This document shows, in pieces, positions 26,532-35,506 of a stretch of DNA of 64,000 bases. Location of the stretch: assembly GCF_002211105.1 (NCBI RefSeq), contig NZ_JPUA01000026.1, positions 188,452-252,451 on the forward strand, given 5' to 3'. The position numbers were made by a program, and so were the translations under genes. Within the stretch, counting starts at the first letter, position 1. The number at the start of each line of letters is the position of its first letter. The DNA is from Halomonas campaniensis (GTDB lineage: Bacteria; Pseudomonadota; Gammaproteobacteria; Pseudomonadales; Halomonadaceae). The notes beneath the pieces were generated by a model. That model worked only from the letters and a program-made list of their open reading frames with translations. It did no database searches and was not told where the DNA came from.

Positions 26532-27743
26532 ATGCATGATGACAATCACCAGGAAGACAATCACCAGGATGAGTGGTCACTTGAGACGCTGGCGATCCGT
26601 GCGGGCCATCAGCGCACCTTCGAGCAGGAGCATTCGGAGCCTATATTTCCGACTTCAAGCTTTGTTTACGCAAGCGCTGCAGAAGCGGCGCGTAAATTTG
26701 GTGGGCAGGAGCCGGGCAACGTTTACTCCCGCTTTACCAATCCGACTGTACATACCTTTGAGCGACGCTTAGCGGCCCTTGAGGGCGGCGAGCGCTGTGT
26801 CGCCACCAGTTCGGGTATGTCCGCGATTCTTTCCACCGCGCTGGCGCTACTTTCAGCGGGGGACGAGATAGTGGCTTCCCGGTCGCTGTTTGGGTCTACG
26901 GTTAGCCTGTTCGATAAGTACTTAGGCAAGCTGGGTATTACCACGCGCTATGTGGAGCTTTCCAGCGTTTCAGCCTGGGAGGCGGCGATCGGCCCTAAAA
27001 CGCGGCTACTGTTTGCCGAAACGCCCTCAAATCCACTATCAGAAATTGCTGATATTCCGGCCCTGGCAGCGCTGGCAAAGCGTCACAACGCGCTACTGGC
27101 GATAGATAACTGCTTTCTTACCCCGGCACTTCAGCAGCCCCTGGCGTTGGGCGCTGATTTGGTCATTCACTCGGCAACCAAGTATCTGGATGGCCAAGGC
27201 CGCGCAGTGGGGGGGGCCGTGGTAAGCAGCCATGCGCTGCTTGAAGAGGTGTTCGGCGTGGTGCGCACCTGCGGGCCTTGCCTGAGTCCTTTCAACGCGT
27301 GGATTTTTACCAAGGGCCTGGAAACCCTCTCGCTGCGTATGAATGCTCACTGTGAGAACGCCTTGACCCTAGCGCGCTGGTTGGATGCTCACCCGGCGGT
27401 GACGCAAGTGTTTTATAGTGGCCTGGAAGATCACCCCCAGCACGCCCTGGCCAAACGGCAGCAAAAGGGATTTGGCGCCGTATTGGGCTTTGAAGTGAAG
27501 GGGGGGCAGGCGGGGGCATGGCAGGTGATTGACGCAACCCGTATGCTCTCTATCACGGGTAACCTGGGTGATGTTAAAACCACCATTACCCATCCAGCGA
27601 CGACAACCCATGGCCGTTTATCCGATTCGCAGAAGGAGGCGGCAGGTATTACGCCAGGCCTTATTCGCGTGGCGGTAGGCCTGGAGAGCCAGCGGGATAT
27701 CCAGCGCGACCTTGCCCACGGATTGGACGTTCTGGCTGACTAA
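26532..27743 (+). CDS. metZ: O-succinylhomoserine sulfhydrylase
   Basis: 403 aa Cys/Met-metabolism PLP enzyme. PLP lysine in VIHSATKYLDGQGRAVGGAV (about 208-227), YSRFTNPTVHTFERRLAALE (about 62-81) and SGMSAILS. It makes homocysteine from O-succinylhomoserine and sulfide. The N-terminus starts with a His/Asp-rich stretch (MHDDNHQEDNHQDEWSLET) that contains a short duplicated DNHQED unit. 12 bp after purF, same order as in Pseudomonas; terminator follows. Confidence 0.93.
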   Translation: MHDDNHQEDNHQDEWSLETLAIRAGHQRTFEQEHSEPIFPTSSFVYASAAEAARKFGGQEPGNVYSRFTNPTVHTFERRLAALEGGERCVATSSGMSAILSTALALLSAGDEIVASRSLFGSTVSLFDKYLGKLGITTRYVELSSVSAWEAAIGPKTRLLFAETPSNPLSEIADIPALAALAKRHNALLAIDNCFLTPALQQPLALGADLVIHSATKYLDGQGRAVGGAVVSSHALLEEVFGVVRTCGPCLSPFNAWIFTKGLETLSLRMNAHCENALTLARWLDAHPAVTQVFYSGLEDHPQHALAKRQQKGFGAVLGFEVKGGQAGAWQVIDATRMLSITGNLGDVKTTITHPATTTHGRLSDSQKEAAGITPGLIRVAVGLESQRDIQRDLAHGLDVLAD

Positions 27744-27772
27744 CGGTGATTAGGCAAGTCGACACGGTAACG

Positions 27773-27801
27773 AAAAACCCACCTTTGAAGGTGGGTTTTT
27801 T
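27773..27801 (+). terminator. Terminator after metZ
   Basis: AAAAACCCACC, loop TTTGAA, GGTGGGTTTTTT: perfect stem with T-run on the plus strand and a matching A-run on its left, so it may act in both directions. Confidence 0.92.
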
Positions 27802-27856
27802 CGCGCCTTTGAAACCTAATGGGTCATATGCTGTGTCAGCAAAGAACCATTACTTT

Positions 27857-28135
27857 TTAAGAAGCGTTGCGGTGAGGCAGATCTGACAGCGCAATCTGGT
27901 CTTCACTGCTGGAAGAGTGATTGATGTGAGAGCTCGGGGCAACAACGGTGTTGCTCTTTGCATCTCCGTTGACCAAGGGCAAATCAGCTGGTGTCAGGTA
28001 CGCGTTTTCAGTGCTTGGATTCGCTGAAGAGCTAGGGTGAACAATCTGGTTAAGCTCGCCAGATCCCTGTTCGGCTAGAACAGCAGTAGAAGTCAAAGCC
28101 ATGACAATCGCGGTGATAAGGGTGATTTTTTTCAT
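27857..28135 (-). CDS. Small secreted protein with an internal duplication, unknown function
   Basis: 92 aa. A clear signal peptide (MKKITLITAIVMALTSTAVLAE) is followed by about 70 residues rich in Ser, Asn and Pro. Two similar units are visible: VHPSSSANPSTENAYLTPAD followed by LPLVN, and VAPSSHINHSSSSEDQIALS followed by DLPHRN. No cysteine remains after processing and no family is recognised. It is probably periplasmic. GAGAG precedes the ATG. Upstream is a 353-bp AT-rich region with an inverted repeat. Convergent with metZ. Confidence 0.7.
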   Translation of the reverse strand: MKKITLITAIVMALTSTAVLAEQGSGELNQIVHPSSSANPSTENAYLTPADLPLVNGDAKSNTVVAPSSHINHSSSSEDQIALSDLPHRNAS

Positions 28136-28488
28136 GATTGGCGCTCTCTAATAGAAAATGTGTGTGCAGCTTTTGAGACCGCTGCACAATGTCTCTGAGG
28201 ACATGTGCTAATAATAAGCGTGCTAATAAGATTATAAAATTGATTAAATTTGCTCAATATATTCGATTTTATAGAATATATTGTCGTTTACCTGTTCTGA
28301 AAGGCACTGTGTAAAAATCGTTAGCTGGGTATTCAATGGTTTTTACGAATGAAATATTCTGCTTTTTTCAGAGGTTATCAGTAGCTTCTAGCGGTAAGGT
28401 TCTCGGCGTGGGCCAATAGCGCAATCCACGCTCAGATTAGGGCGTTGGCGAAGCAGACGTCGCCATAGATAAAACGAGGAATAGCACA
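28136..28488. promoter_or_regulatory. AT-rich divergent promoter region with inverted repeat
   Basis: A perfect 10-bp inverted repeat CAATATATTC (28255-28264) / GAATATATTG (28274-28283), spacer 9 bp, sits in the middle of this gene-free stretch between the small secreted protein and cytochrome b561. The AT-rich surroundings would suit promoters for both genes. No gene seen. Confidence 0.45.
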
Positions 28489-29052
28489 ATGTGGCGGAAC
28501 AGTCGCAGCGGATGGGGATTGATCAGTATTCTATTTCACTGGCTAAGCGCGCTAACTATTATCGGGCTGTTTGCGTTGGGGTGGTGGATGACCGACCTTG
28601 GCTATTATGACCCTTGGTATAATCAGGGGCCTTGGGTGCACCGCTCTATTGGCATCTTGCTTCTGTTTGCTACGCTAGCGCGTTTGGTATGGCGCTTCGT
28701 CCAGCCGACACCCCGTGCAGAGGGTAGCCGTTTAGAAACCATTGCGGCTCATCTCGGTCATATTGCTCTTTATGTGCTTGTATTAGGGGTCATGGTGAGC
28801 GGCTACTTGATCTCTACCGCCGATGGTCGTGGTATCAGTGTATTTGGTTGGTTTGAAGTGCCCGCTCTGCTATATGACCTGCCTAATCAGGCAAGTCTGG
28901 CAGGTGATATTCATTGGTACAGCGCTTTGGCGCTAATGATTCTTGCCGGTGGTCATGCGCTCGCCGCGCTCAAGCACCACTGGTTAGATAAGCACGCAAC
29001 GCTGGTGCGTATGCTTAATCCAGCCTATAGCACGCGCAATGATTCAAAGTAG
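28489..29052 (+). CDS. Cytochrome b561 family protein
   Basis: 187 aa, four membrane helices. Conserved histidines for haem: FHWLSALTIIGLFALGWWM (about 16-34), WVHRSIGILLLFATLARLVW (about 49-68), and the later GDIHWYSALALMILAGGHAL (about 145-164). It belongs to the YodB/CybB group that passes electrons between quinones and periplasmic acceptors. It is followed by a yceI gene, a common pair in which YceI binds an isoprenoid or quinone-like ligand. AGGAATAG precedes the ATG. Confidence 0.9.
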   Translation: MWRNSRSGWGLISILFHWLSALTIIGLFALGWWMTDLGYYDPWYNQGPWVHRSIGILLLFATLARLVWRFVQPTPRAEGSRLETIAAHLGHIALYVLVLGVMVSGYLISTADGRGISVFGWFEVPALLYDLPNQASLAGDIHWYSALALMILAGGHALAALKHHWLDKHATLVRMLNPAYSTRNDSK

Positions 29053-29135
29053 TAAGGTAGATTCGTTTTGCCGTCGCGAAGGTGATGTCTGCCTTTCACG
29101 GTGTTTATTAAGTAACCCCCAAGGAGTTGTTGATT

Positions 29136-29720
29136 ATGCTAAAGAAGACTGCATTTGCCTCTGCGATTGCCGCCGCAGCGTTGGTTCCATTGAGCCAAGC
29201 ACAGGCAGCTGATTACCAAATTGATACCGAAGGCCAGCACGCCTTTGTTCAGTTTAAAATTTCTCACCTGGGCTTCTCTTACATTCTGGGTAGCTTCGAA
29301 GAGTTCGATGGTCAGTTTGCTTACGATCCAGAAGATTTGGATGCTTCTTCTGCCGAAATCGAAGTGCAGGTTAATAGTCTGACCAGCAATCACGCTGAGC
29401 GCGATCGTCACATCTTAAGCGATGATTTTCTCAATGCTAGCGAGTTTCCGACGGCCACCTTTACATCAACTGGCTTTGAATCAACCGGCGATAATGAAGG
29501 TGTGCTGACAGGTGACCTAACCCTGCATGGCGAAACCCAGGAAATTGAAATGCCGGTGACGCTGATGGGTGAGGGCGATGACCCTTGGGGCAACTACCGC
29601 GCTGGCTTTGAAGGCACCACCACGCTGACCCTGGGTGATTACGGCATCGACATGAGCGATTTCCCTGAATCCATGCATGAGCTTGAGCTATACGTGACGT
29701 TTGAAGGCATTCGTCAGTAA
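29136..29720 (+). CDS. yceI: YceI family periplasmic lipid-binding protein
   Basis: 194 aa. Signal peptide MLKKTAFASAIAAAALVPLS ending AQA, then the YceI lipocalin-like barrel: YQIDTEGQHAFVQFKISHLG (about 27-46), FPTATFTSTGFE, and GDLTLHGETQEIEMPVTL (about 132-149). Relatives bind polyisoprenoids. AAGGAG lies 9 bp before the ATG at 29136. Partner of the upstream cytochrome b561; terminator follows. Confidence 0.93.
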   Translation: MLKKTAFASAIAAAALVPLSQAQAADYQIDTEGQHAFVQFKISHLGFSYILGSFEEFDGQFAYDPEDLDASSAEIEVQVNSLTSNHAERDRHILSDDFLNASEFPTATFTSTGFESTGDNEGVLTGDLTLHGETQEIEMPVTLMGEGDDPWGNYRAGFEGTTTLTLGDYGIDMSDFPESMHELELYVTFEGIRQ

Positions 29721-29735
29721 AGCGTCGGTTTAATT

Positions 29736-29772
29736 AAACGCCACCACCCTGTTAGGGGTGGTGGCGTTTTTT
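29736..29772 (+). terminator. Terminator after yceI
   Basis: AAACGCCACCACCC, loop TGTTA, GGGGTGGTGGCGTTTTTT: long GC stem and T-run. Confidence 0.93.
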
Positions 29773-29801
29773 GCGTTTAAGGTGAAAATAGGAGAGTTGA
29801 C

Positions 29802-31148
29802 TTGGCAATGGTGATGCAGCAACGCGAGTTGGCAATAACCCTATGGCGTCAAACCTGGCCAATGGCCATCGGGGTGTTGGCGCTATTGGGTTTTCAGCTT
29901 GTTGATAGCGCCTTTATTGCCCGTTTGGGCACCGCACAGCTGGCGGCGCAGTCGTTCACCTTTCCGCTGTCATTTTTGATTATCGGCATTCAAGTGGGTA
30001 TGGGTATCGCTATTGCGGCACTTATTTCCCGGGCGCTAGGCGCAGGGGAAGGTGAGCGGGCGAGGCGCTTAAGCAGTTTGGTGTTAATGGCGGGCGGTGG
30101 CGTGATCGGTCTATTGTCGATCGCCTTATGGCTATTTCATGTGCCCATTTTTCGCCTGTTGGGTGCGGACGCAGCCACGCTCTCGTATATCTACATTTAC
30201 TGGGGGCCTCAGCTGTTATCTGCTTGGCTGGGGGCGCTGCTCTATTTTAGCTATAGCGTCTTTCGCGCCCACGGCGATACCCGTTTGCCGGGCAAAATGA
30301 TGGTGCTGAGTAGCCTCGTTAACCTTGCGCTCGACCCTTTGCTCATCTTTGGGGTCGGCGATTGGGAGGGCTGGGGATTGCCCGGCGCTGCCTGGGCAAC
30401 CGCCATCGCTTTTACAGTGGGGCTGATGGTGACAACGCGTAAATTGCTCAAGCGTCAGTGGGCATCGCAGAAGGGGTTGTGGCTAGAGGCGAAACAGTCG
30501 TGGCGCCCTTTTACAGGCATCGCCGCCCCAGCGATGGTCAGCCAACTGATGCCGCCTTTGGCGGCGATGCTGGCAATCTCAGTGGTGGCGGGGCTGGGTG
30601 AAAGTGAGGTGGCGGCCTGGGGCTTGGCGAGCCGTTTGGAAACGCTTTCGCTGATGGTCATACTGGCTATGACCATGTCGCTGCCGCCGTGGTTAGGACG
30701 CTGCTATGGCGCCGGTGATTGGGGGCAGATTCAGCAGCTTATGCGCTTGGCGGTCAAGGTCGCGCTGGTCTGGCAGCTAAGCCTGGGGGTATTGCTGGCC
30801 CTTGGGGCACCCTGGCTTTCCATGGCCTTAGCGGGTAATCCTGAGGTGCAGAGTGAGTTGACGTTGCTGATTCGCTTTCTGCTGCCCAGCTATGCTGCGC
30901 TGGGCGTCTGTATGCTCGTGGTTTCGGCAGGGAACGCCCTAGGTTGGCCGCTGCGAGCGATGCTGTTATCCAGTGCACGGCTGTTTATTTGCTATTTGCC
31001 CTGTTTATGGCTGGGCTCGCAGTTGTTCGGCTGGTGGGGTCTTGCGGGAGGCGCCGCGGTGGGTAACCTGCTGGCGGGCTTGATGGCGTGGCAGGTCATG
31101 CGGCGTATTCTCTCCCGCCCGCATCGGCAGGCGGGATTCGTTAATTAA
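29802..31148 (+). CDS. MATE family efflux transporter
   Basis: 448 aa, twelve hydrophobic segments. MATE hallmarks are WRQTWPMAIGVLALLGFQLV followed by DSAFIARLGTAQLAA near the N-terminus, and the symmetrical half SWRPFTGIAAPAMVSQLMPP (about 230-249). It exports cationic compounds using a Na+ or H+ gradient; substrate unknown. The start is TTG 29802 (GGAG 7 bp upstream) or ATG 29808. Its stop overlaps that of the convergent NCS2 gene. Confidence 0.9.
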   Translation: MAMVMQQRELAITLWRQTWPMAIGVLALLGFQLVDSAFIARLGTAQLAAQSFTFPLSFLIIGIQVGMGIAIAALISRALGAGEGERARRLSSLVLMAGGGVIGLLSIALWLFHVPIFRLLGADAATLSYIYIYWGPQLLSAWLGALLYFSYSVFRAHGDTRLPGKMMVLSSLVNLALDPLLIFGVGDWEGWGLPGAAWATAIAFTVGLMVTTRKLLKRQWASQKGLWLEAKQSWRPFTGIAAPAMVSQLMPPLAAMLAISVVAGLGESEVAAWGLASRLETLSLMVILAMTMSLPPWLGRCYGAGDWGQIQQLMRLAVKVALVWQLSLGVLLALGAPWLSMALAGNPEVQSELTLLIRFLLPSYAALGVCMLVVSAGNALGWPLRAMLLSSARLFICYLPCLWLGSQLFGWWGLAGGAAVGNLLAGLMAWQVMRRILSRPHRQAGFVN

Positions 31149-32629
31149 CGCAGGCGCCCAGCTTCCTGAAAGGAGAAGTAGATAAACAGCAGCGCCATGC
31201 CTAAGTAGCCCATCACGAACTCTGGGGCAGCATTGAATGACAGCTCCGGGGCATGCATTAGCCCGACGAAGGAGAAGCCCGCGGCAATGGCGGCGAAGGC
31301 GGCCGCGCGTCGGAACTGGTGATCAATTACCGACACCGTCATAGCGCCCAAAAGAATGGCCATAAACATCGCTCCCTGGCCCATCACCACAATGGCGCTG
31401 GAAATATCGGTGACGACCTCGCCCGCCCCACGGTTAAAGCGGGTCATCACATAGTTGGCGAAGTAGGGCAGCATGGCCAGCGCCACGGCAGGGTAGTAGC
31501 GTGTGTCGTTGGCTTGAAACGCGGTGGCAATCATCGACATGCCGACAAACACCAAAATCGGAGCGACCACTGAAACGGGGATGATGGCGGCCAGGGCGGC
31601 GATTAAACCGAACATGGTGGCCAGCGCGTAGACAGCGCCGTTGAGCAGGCTGTAGCCGCGGCCAGCACCCATCCATTTGGCCCCCACGGTGGCAATATAG
31701 ACCGGGGTAGGAAACACGCCGCCAAACAGGGCGCCAATCATGGTGCCGGCGCCATCAACCGCTTGGCACTCGCGCACATCGTACTTATCGCCTGCCGCCT
31801 CCATCGCCTCGACGTTGTTCATCGTCTCAATGGCGTTATAGAGCGTGATCGGCAGAACGACGGTCAAGACTGCGAGCATGCTGGTGAACAGTAAACCCAG
31901 CCCTTCAAACCAGGCTAGATTGGGAAGCAGCGGGTAAAAGCCTAGGTGGGTAAAGGCATCGCTAAAGCGTTCGGTACCGGCATCGCCAATCAAATAGGCC
32001 ATGGCGGTACCAATGATGATGGCAAAGAGCGAAGTGGGCAGTTTAAACGGCATGCTCACTCTGGCAACCAGACCAACAATAATGATCGCTAGCACCAGTA
32101 GGCCAATAATCGGCATTTCCAGTGTTTTGAATAGCATTTCACCGGCGATAAAGGTCAGGGCGACACCGGCAACGGCACCCAGCATGGCGGCGCGCGGCAG
32201 GTGATACTGCACCCAGCGGCCAATCACGCTGATGGCGGCTTCGATGGCGCCGCTGATAAAGCAGGCGGCGACGGCTACTTTCCAGGCCATTTCGGCATCA
32301 CCGGTGAGCTGTTTGGCGGGGAGCAGTACGCCGAATAGAAACACAAACATCACCGGGGGTGAGATGCCGTAAGAGAGCGCCGTTACATCGGCACGATTCT
32401 CCTTGCGGGCCAGTCTTGCCGCGCTCCACGCATAGTAGAAATTACCCACCATTACCGCTACCGCAGCACCTGGCAGCACCTGCCCATAGACAATGGAGGA
32501 GGGGAATCCCATGCCCAACATGGTGATGGCAATAATGACAAAGTTGGCAATGTTGTTTTGGAACAGGGCGAAGAACGCGTCAGTATCTTCTTTTTTATAC
32601 CAAGGGTAGTGGGTGCTGGCAGCCGCCAT
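31145..32629 (-). CDS. NCS2-type nucleobase/unknown permease
   Basis: 494 aa with about 12-13 hydrophobic segments. It begins WYKKEDTDAFFALFQNNIAN and contains TALSYGISPPVMFVFLFGVL, VLPITLYNAIETMNNVEAME and FVGMSMIATAFQANDTRYYP. This is the xanthine/uracil permease fold, in a branch close to AzgA but lacking its exact motifs; the substrate is unknown. The frame extends to 32731, but the ATG at 32629 with GAGG upstream gives the family start. Convergent with and overlapping the MATE stop by 4 bp. Confidence 0.82.
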   Translation of the reverse strand: MAAASTHYPWYKKEDTDAFFALFQNNIANFVIIAITMLGMGFPSSIVYGQVLPGAAVAVMVGNFYYAWSAARLARKENRADVTALSYGISPPVMFVFLFGVLLPAKQLTGDAEMAWKVAVAACFISGAIEAAISVIGRWVQYHLPRAAMLGAVAGVALTFIAGEMLFKTLEMPIIGLLVLAIIIVGLVARVSMPFKLPTSLFAIIIGTAMAYLIGDAGTERFSDAFTHLGFYPLLPNLAWFEGLGLLFTSMLAVLTVVLPITLYNAIETMNNVEAMEAAGDKYDVRECQAVDGAGTMIGALFGGVFPTPVYIATVGAKWMGAGRGYSLLNGAVYALATMFGLIAALAAIIPVSVVAPILVFVGMSMIATAFQANDTRYYPAVALAMLPYFANYVMTRFNRGAGEVVTDISSAIVVMGQGAMFMAILLGAMTVSVIDHQFRRAAAFAAIAAGFSFVGLMHAPELSFNAAPEFVMGYLGMALLFIYFSFQEAGRLR

Positions 32630-32733
32630 GATAGGCCTCTTGATTATGGTGTGTTGTATACAAGGCAACGCTGAGTGTGCCGAAGAGTTGACTGATCGGT
32701 CAAGCGCCCGGTACGCAAAAACGTTCAGCATAC

Positions 32734-32763
32734 AAAAACGCCCAGGAATACCTGGGCGTTTGT
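32734..32763 (-). terminator. Terminator after the aromatic aminotransferase
   Basis: AAACGCCCAGG and CCTGGGCGTTT around GAATA; on the minus strand it ends in a T-run, 36 bp beyond the stop of the gene at 32799. Confidence 0.9.
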
Positions 32764-32798
32764 AGTGCGGTAGTACTTGTTAAGTACTGGGATGCTAC

Positions 32799-33989
32799 CT
32801 AGTCGTTGACAGCGGCGATCGCTTTGGCCAAGTAGGGCAGGTTCTCCTGGGAGAAGCCTGCTACGTTGGCGCGGCCTGAGCGCACCATGTAGATGCCAAA
32901 CTCATCGCGTAGACGATCCACCTGTTCAGGCGTTAAGCCGGTGTAGGAGAACATGCCCCGCTGCTCTGCCACGCAGGCGTATTTTTCATCCAGCCCGTAA
33001 GGCTTCAGGGCTTCTACGAAGTCGCGACGCAGGGTGTTAATACGGTCGCGCATTTCGGTGAGCTCTTCGCGCCATAGCGCAGTCAGCTCTGGGTCATGAA
33101 GAATCTCGCTGACGATAGCGCCACCGTGAGCAGGCGGATTTGAGTAGTTTTCCCGGGCCACGATCGCGGCCTGTGAGCGAATGTTGTCCATCTGCTCGCT
33201 GTCTTTTGCCACCATGATCAAACAACCGGTACGCTCGCAATAAATACCGAAGTTCTTCGAGCAAGAGCTGGTGATGATCGCTTCGTCGAGGTTTTCTGCC
33301 AGCAGGCGAACGCCGTAAGCGTCCTCGTCCAGCCCTTCGCCAAAGCCCTGATAGGCAAAGTCGATCAACGGCAGCAGCTTACGTTCACGGACGATCTCTA
33401 GCACTTCCTGCCACTGGGCGTGGGAAAGATCAAACCCGGTCGGGTTGTGGCAGCAGGCGTGGAGTACCACCACATCGCCTTCTGGAATGCTTTTCAGCGC
33501 TGTGCGCATACCGTCAAAGTCGAGACGGTTGTCGGGGTCTACATAGGGGTATTTATGCAGTGCAATACCCGCCGCGGTAAAAATACCGTGGTGGTTGGGC
33601 CAGGTTGGGTCGCTTACCCAGATACCTTTGCCCGGCAGCTGTGAAGCGATGAAGTCAGCTGCTAAACGCAGGGCGCCGGTGCCGCCAGGCGACTGGGTAG
33701 CGCTGGCACGGTTGGCTTTCAGTACCGGTGACTCAGCGCCAAACACCATGGGAAGGACTACTTCCCCATAGCTGGGGGCACCGTGAGAACCGATATAGGT
33801 TTTCGTCGTTTCATTCTTGAGCAGGCGAGCTTCTGCTTCCTTAACGGCGCGCATTACCGGCGTATTGCCTTGGGTATCGCGGTAAACACCAACACCTAGA
33901 TCCACTTTTTGCGGATTGGTATCTTTTTTGAAAGCTTCGATCAGCCCGAGAATGGCGTCTCCTGGGACTCGCTCAATATGCTCAAACAT
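32799..33989 (-). CDS. phhC: Aromatic/aspartate aminotransferase (PhhC/TyrB-like)
   Basis: 396 aa class I aminotransferase of the AspC/TyrB type. The PLP lysine is in ITSSCSKNFGIYCERTG (about 241-257). Also present are KVDLGVGVYRDTQGNTPVMR (about 28-47), HACCHNPTGFDLS (about 188-200) and the substrate arginine near MVRSGRANVAGFS. It transaminates aromatic amino acids or aspartate with 2-oxoglutarate. It follows phhB with no gap on the same strand, as in the Pseudomonas phhABC operon, which is why PhhC is preferred over AspC. No phhA is in the window. Confidence 0.85.
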   Translation of the reverse strand: MFEHIERVPGDAILGLIEAFKKDTNPQKVDLGVGVYRDTQGNTPVMRAVKEAEARLLKNETTKTYIGSHGAPSYGEVVLPMVFGAESPVLKANRASATQSPGGTGALRLAADFIASQLPGKGIWVSDPTWPNHHGIFTAAGIALHKYPYVDPDNRLDFDGMRTALKSIPEGDVVVLHACCHNPTGFDLSHAQWQEVLEIVRERKLLPLIDFAYQGFGEGLDEDAYGVRLLAENLDEAIITSSCSKNFGIYCERTGCLIMVAKDSEQMDNIRSQAAIVARENYSNPPAHGGAIVSEILHDPELTALWREELTEMRDRINTLRRDFVEALKPYGLDEKYACVAEQRGMFSYTGLTPEQVDRLRDEFGIYMVRSGRANVAGFSQENLPYLAKAIAAVND

Positions 33990-34328
33990 TTATTCGGCTA
34001 CCTCGTCGGTTCTGGCGGCAAGAATGAAGTCATTAAGATGCAGGCCTTTAATAGCATGAGACCACCACGTGACGGTGGCTTTGCCCCACTCAGTCACGAT
34101 AACGGGGTGATGGCCAGCCTGCTCGGCAATCTCGCCAACGCTTTGGGTAAACGCCAACGCGCTGGCAAAGTCACGGAATTTAAAACTTCGTGACAGCTTC
34201 ATGATGCCATCGTGCTCGACAATCTGCCACTGGCTGAGGCTTTTTAGCCGCTCTTGGGCTTCATCTTTGCTTAGCGGCTGAGCATCTTTGCTACACGGCT
34301 CACAAATGGCGTCGGCTAGCCTTGTCAT
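33990..34328 (-). CDS. phhB: Pterin-4a-carbinolamine dehydratase
   Basis: 112 aa. Family motif EQAGHHPVIVTEWGKATVTW (about 69-88) with the catalytic histidines, and the start LADAICEPCSKDAQPL. It recycles the pterin cofactor of phenylalanine hydroxylase and can act in other pterin pathways. The ATG at 34328 has GGAG 8 bp upstream. Its stop abuts the phhC start, so they are co-transcribed. Confidence 0.93.
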   Translation of the reverse strand: MTRLADAICEPCSKDAQPLSKDEAQERLKSLSQWQIVEHDGIMKLSRSFKFRDFASALAFTQSVGEIAEQAGHHPVIVTEWGKATVTWWSHAIKGLHLNDFILAARTDEVAE

Positions 34329-34358
34329 TGTTTGGCTCCTGCAATGGGGGATTTCCTA

Positions 34359-35279
34359 TCAGCGTATATGGCAAACGCAGTCGCGACCAACGTCTTTGGC
34401 GCTATACAGCGCCTGGTCGGCCCGCTCGATCAGGCTCGTTAGGGGTTCGCCGCAGCGATATTCGGCCACTCCAATACTTAGCGTCACCTGGCCTGGCCCC
34501 ATGCCGAAGTCGTGCACACTGATGGCCTGGCGCAAGCGGTCGGCAAGTGCATGGCATTGCTGCAGCGGCGTGAGCGGCAGCACTACCATGAACTCTTCTC
34601 CTCCCAGCCGAGCCACCATATCTTCACAGCGCAGTAGCGACTGGGTGTGGGTCGCTAACTGTTTAAGCACGTCATCCCCATGTAGGTGGCCCCAGCGGTC
34701 GTTAAGACGTTTAAAGTGATCAATATCGATCATCATGATGGAGAGCGGTGTACCGTGGCGGGTACTAAGCGAAGCAACATGGGTCAAGTGCATCATCAGT
34801 TTGCGCCGATTGGGCAGTTGCGTCAGGGGGTCGGTATCGCATAACTTGCGAAGCCGCTGCTCTTCGCCGACTTGGTCGCTGATGTCCATCATTATGCCGT
34901 TCCACTGCACGCCATCGTCAACGGGCGTGGGTTTGGCGCTTACCGCAATCCAGTGAGGTTTTTCTTTTGGAAACGGAAGCCGAAAGCGTGTGGTGAGAGG
35001 CAGCATCCAGCGCGCTGAGCGCTCTATCGCGGACATTATTTTGGGGTGGTCGTTGCCGGTCAGTTGCTCAACCAGCTGGCCCGCATTTTCGGCAAGCAGC
35101 TCCCGGTCAATATGTTTGAGAGCCACGCCACCGCCCTCTAAATAGGGAAACCGCATATGACCATTGCGCGCACGGTGAAACTGAAAGATAACGCCGGGTA
35201 TGTGGGGTACAAGGTGGTCTGCACTGACTTGCTCGGGTGCGTCTATATCATTCACGGGCATGCGTGAATCTCCAAACAT
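34359..35279 (-). CDS. PAS-GGDEF diguanylate cyclase
   Basis: 306 aa. The N-terminal half (about 15-135) looks like a PAS domain (PHIPGVIFQFHRARNGHMRF, then WNGIMMDISDQVGEEQRLRK). The C-terminal GGDEF domain (about 140-306) has DTDPLTQLPNRR, MIDIDHFKRLNDRWGHLHGD and an intact active site RLGGEEFMVVLP. The product-inhibition site RxxD is present as RCED five residues before GGEEF. It should make cyclic di-GMP from two GTP. No membrane segment, so cytosolic. The alternative start ATG 35261 removes six residues. 30 bp downstream of nothing shared; it converges on no partner and is tandem with phhB. Confidence 0.9.
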   Translation of the reverse strand: MFGDSRMPVNDIDAPEQVSADHLVPHIPGVIFQFHRARNGHMRFPYLEGGGVALKHIDRELLAENAGQLVEQLTGNDHPKIMSAIERSARWMLPLTTRFRLPFPKEKPHWIAVSAKPTPVDDGVQWNGIMMDISDQVGEEQRLRKLCDTDPLTQLPNRRKLMMHLTHVASLSTRHGTPLSIMMIDIDHFKRLNDRWGHLHGDDVLKQLATHTQSLLRCEDMVARLGGEEFMVVLPLTPLQQCHALADRLRQAISVHDFGMGPGQVTLSIGVAEYRCGEPLTSLIERADQALYSAKDVGRDCVCHIR

Positions 35280-35360
35280 GTGCCAATTTAAATTCGATCG
35301 TGAAGATTAGCCCTAAATACGTAATCAGGATGTAAGCCATTGCAGACAAAATGAGCATTA

Positions 35361-35383
35361 TCTATATTTTTTTAGAATATAGA
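35361..35383. repeat. AT-rich inverted repeat upstream of cobA and the GGDEF gene
   Basis: TCTATATT (35361-35368) and AATATAGA (35376-35383) are perfect inverted arms in a 227-bp AT-rich divergent gap. The core TAGAATATA is shared with the inverted repeat at 28255-28283. A regulator site is possible. Confidence 0.4.
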
Positions 35384-35506
35384 TATTCTTTTTTTATATA
35401 CATTCGATTGTCTTCTAAGCAATAGACAAGGCGTTATTGGTATTTAGTGGTAAAATTAATTACTTTTTTGCATATTAAAAATCTTTTTTATTCCTGAGGT
35501 GAATTC

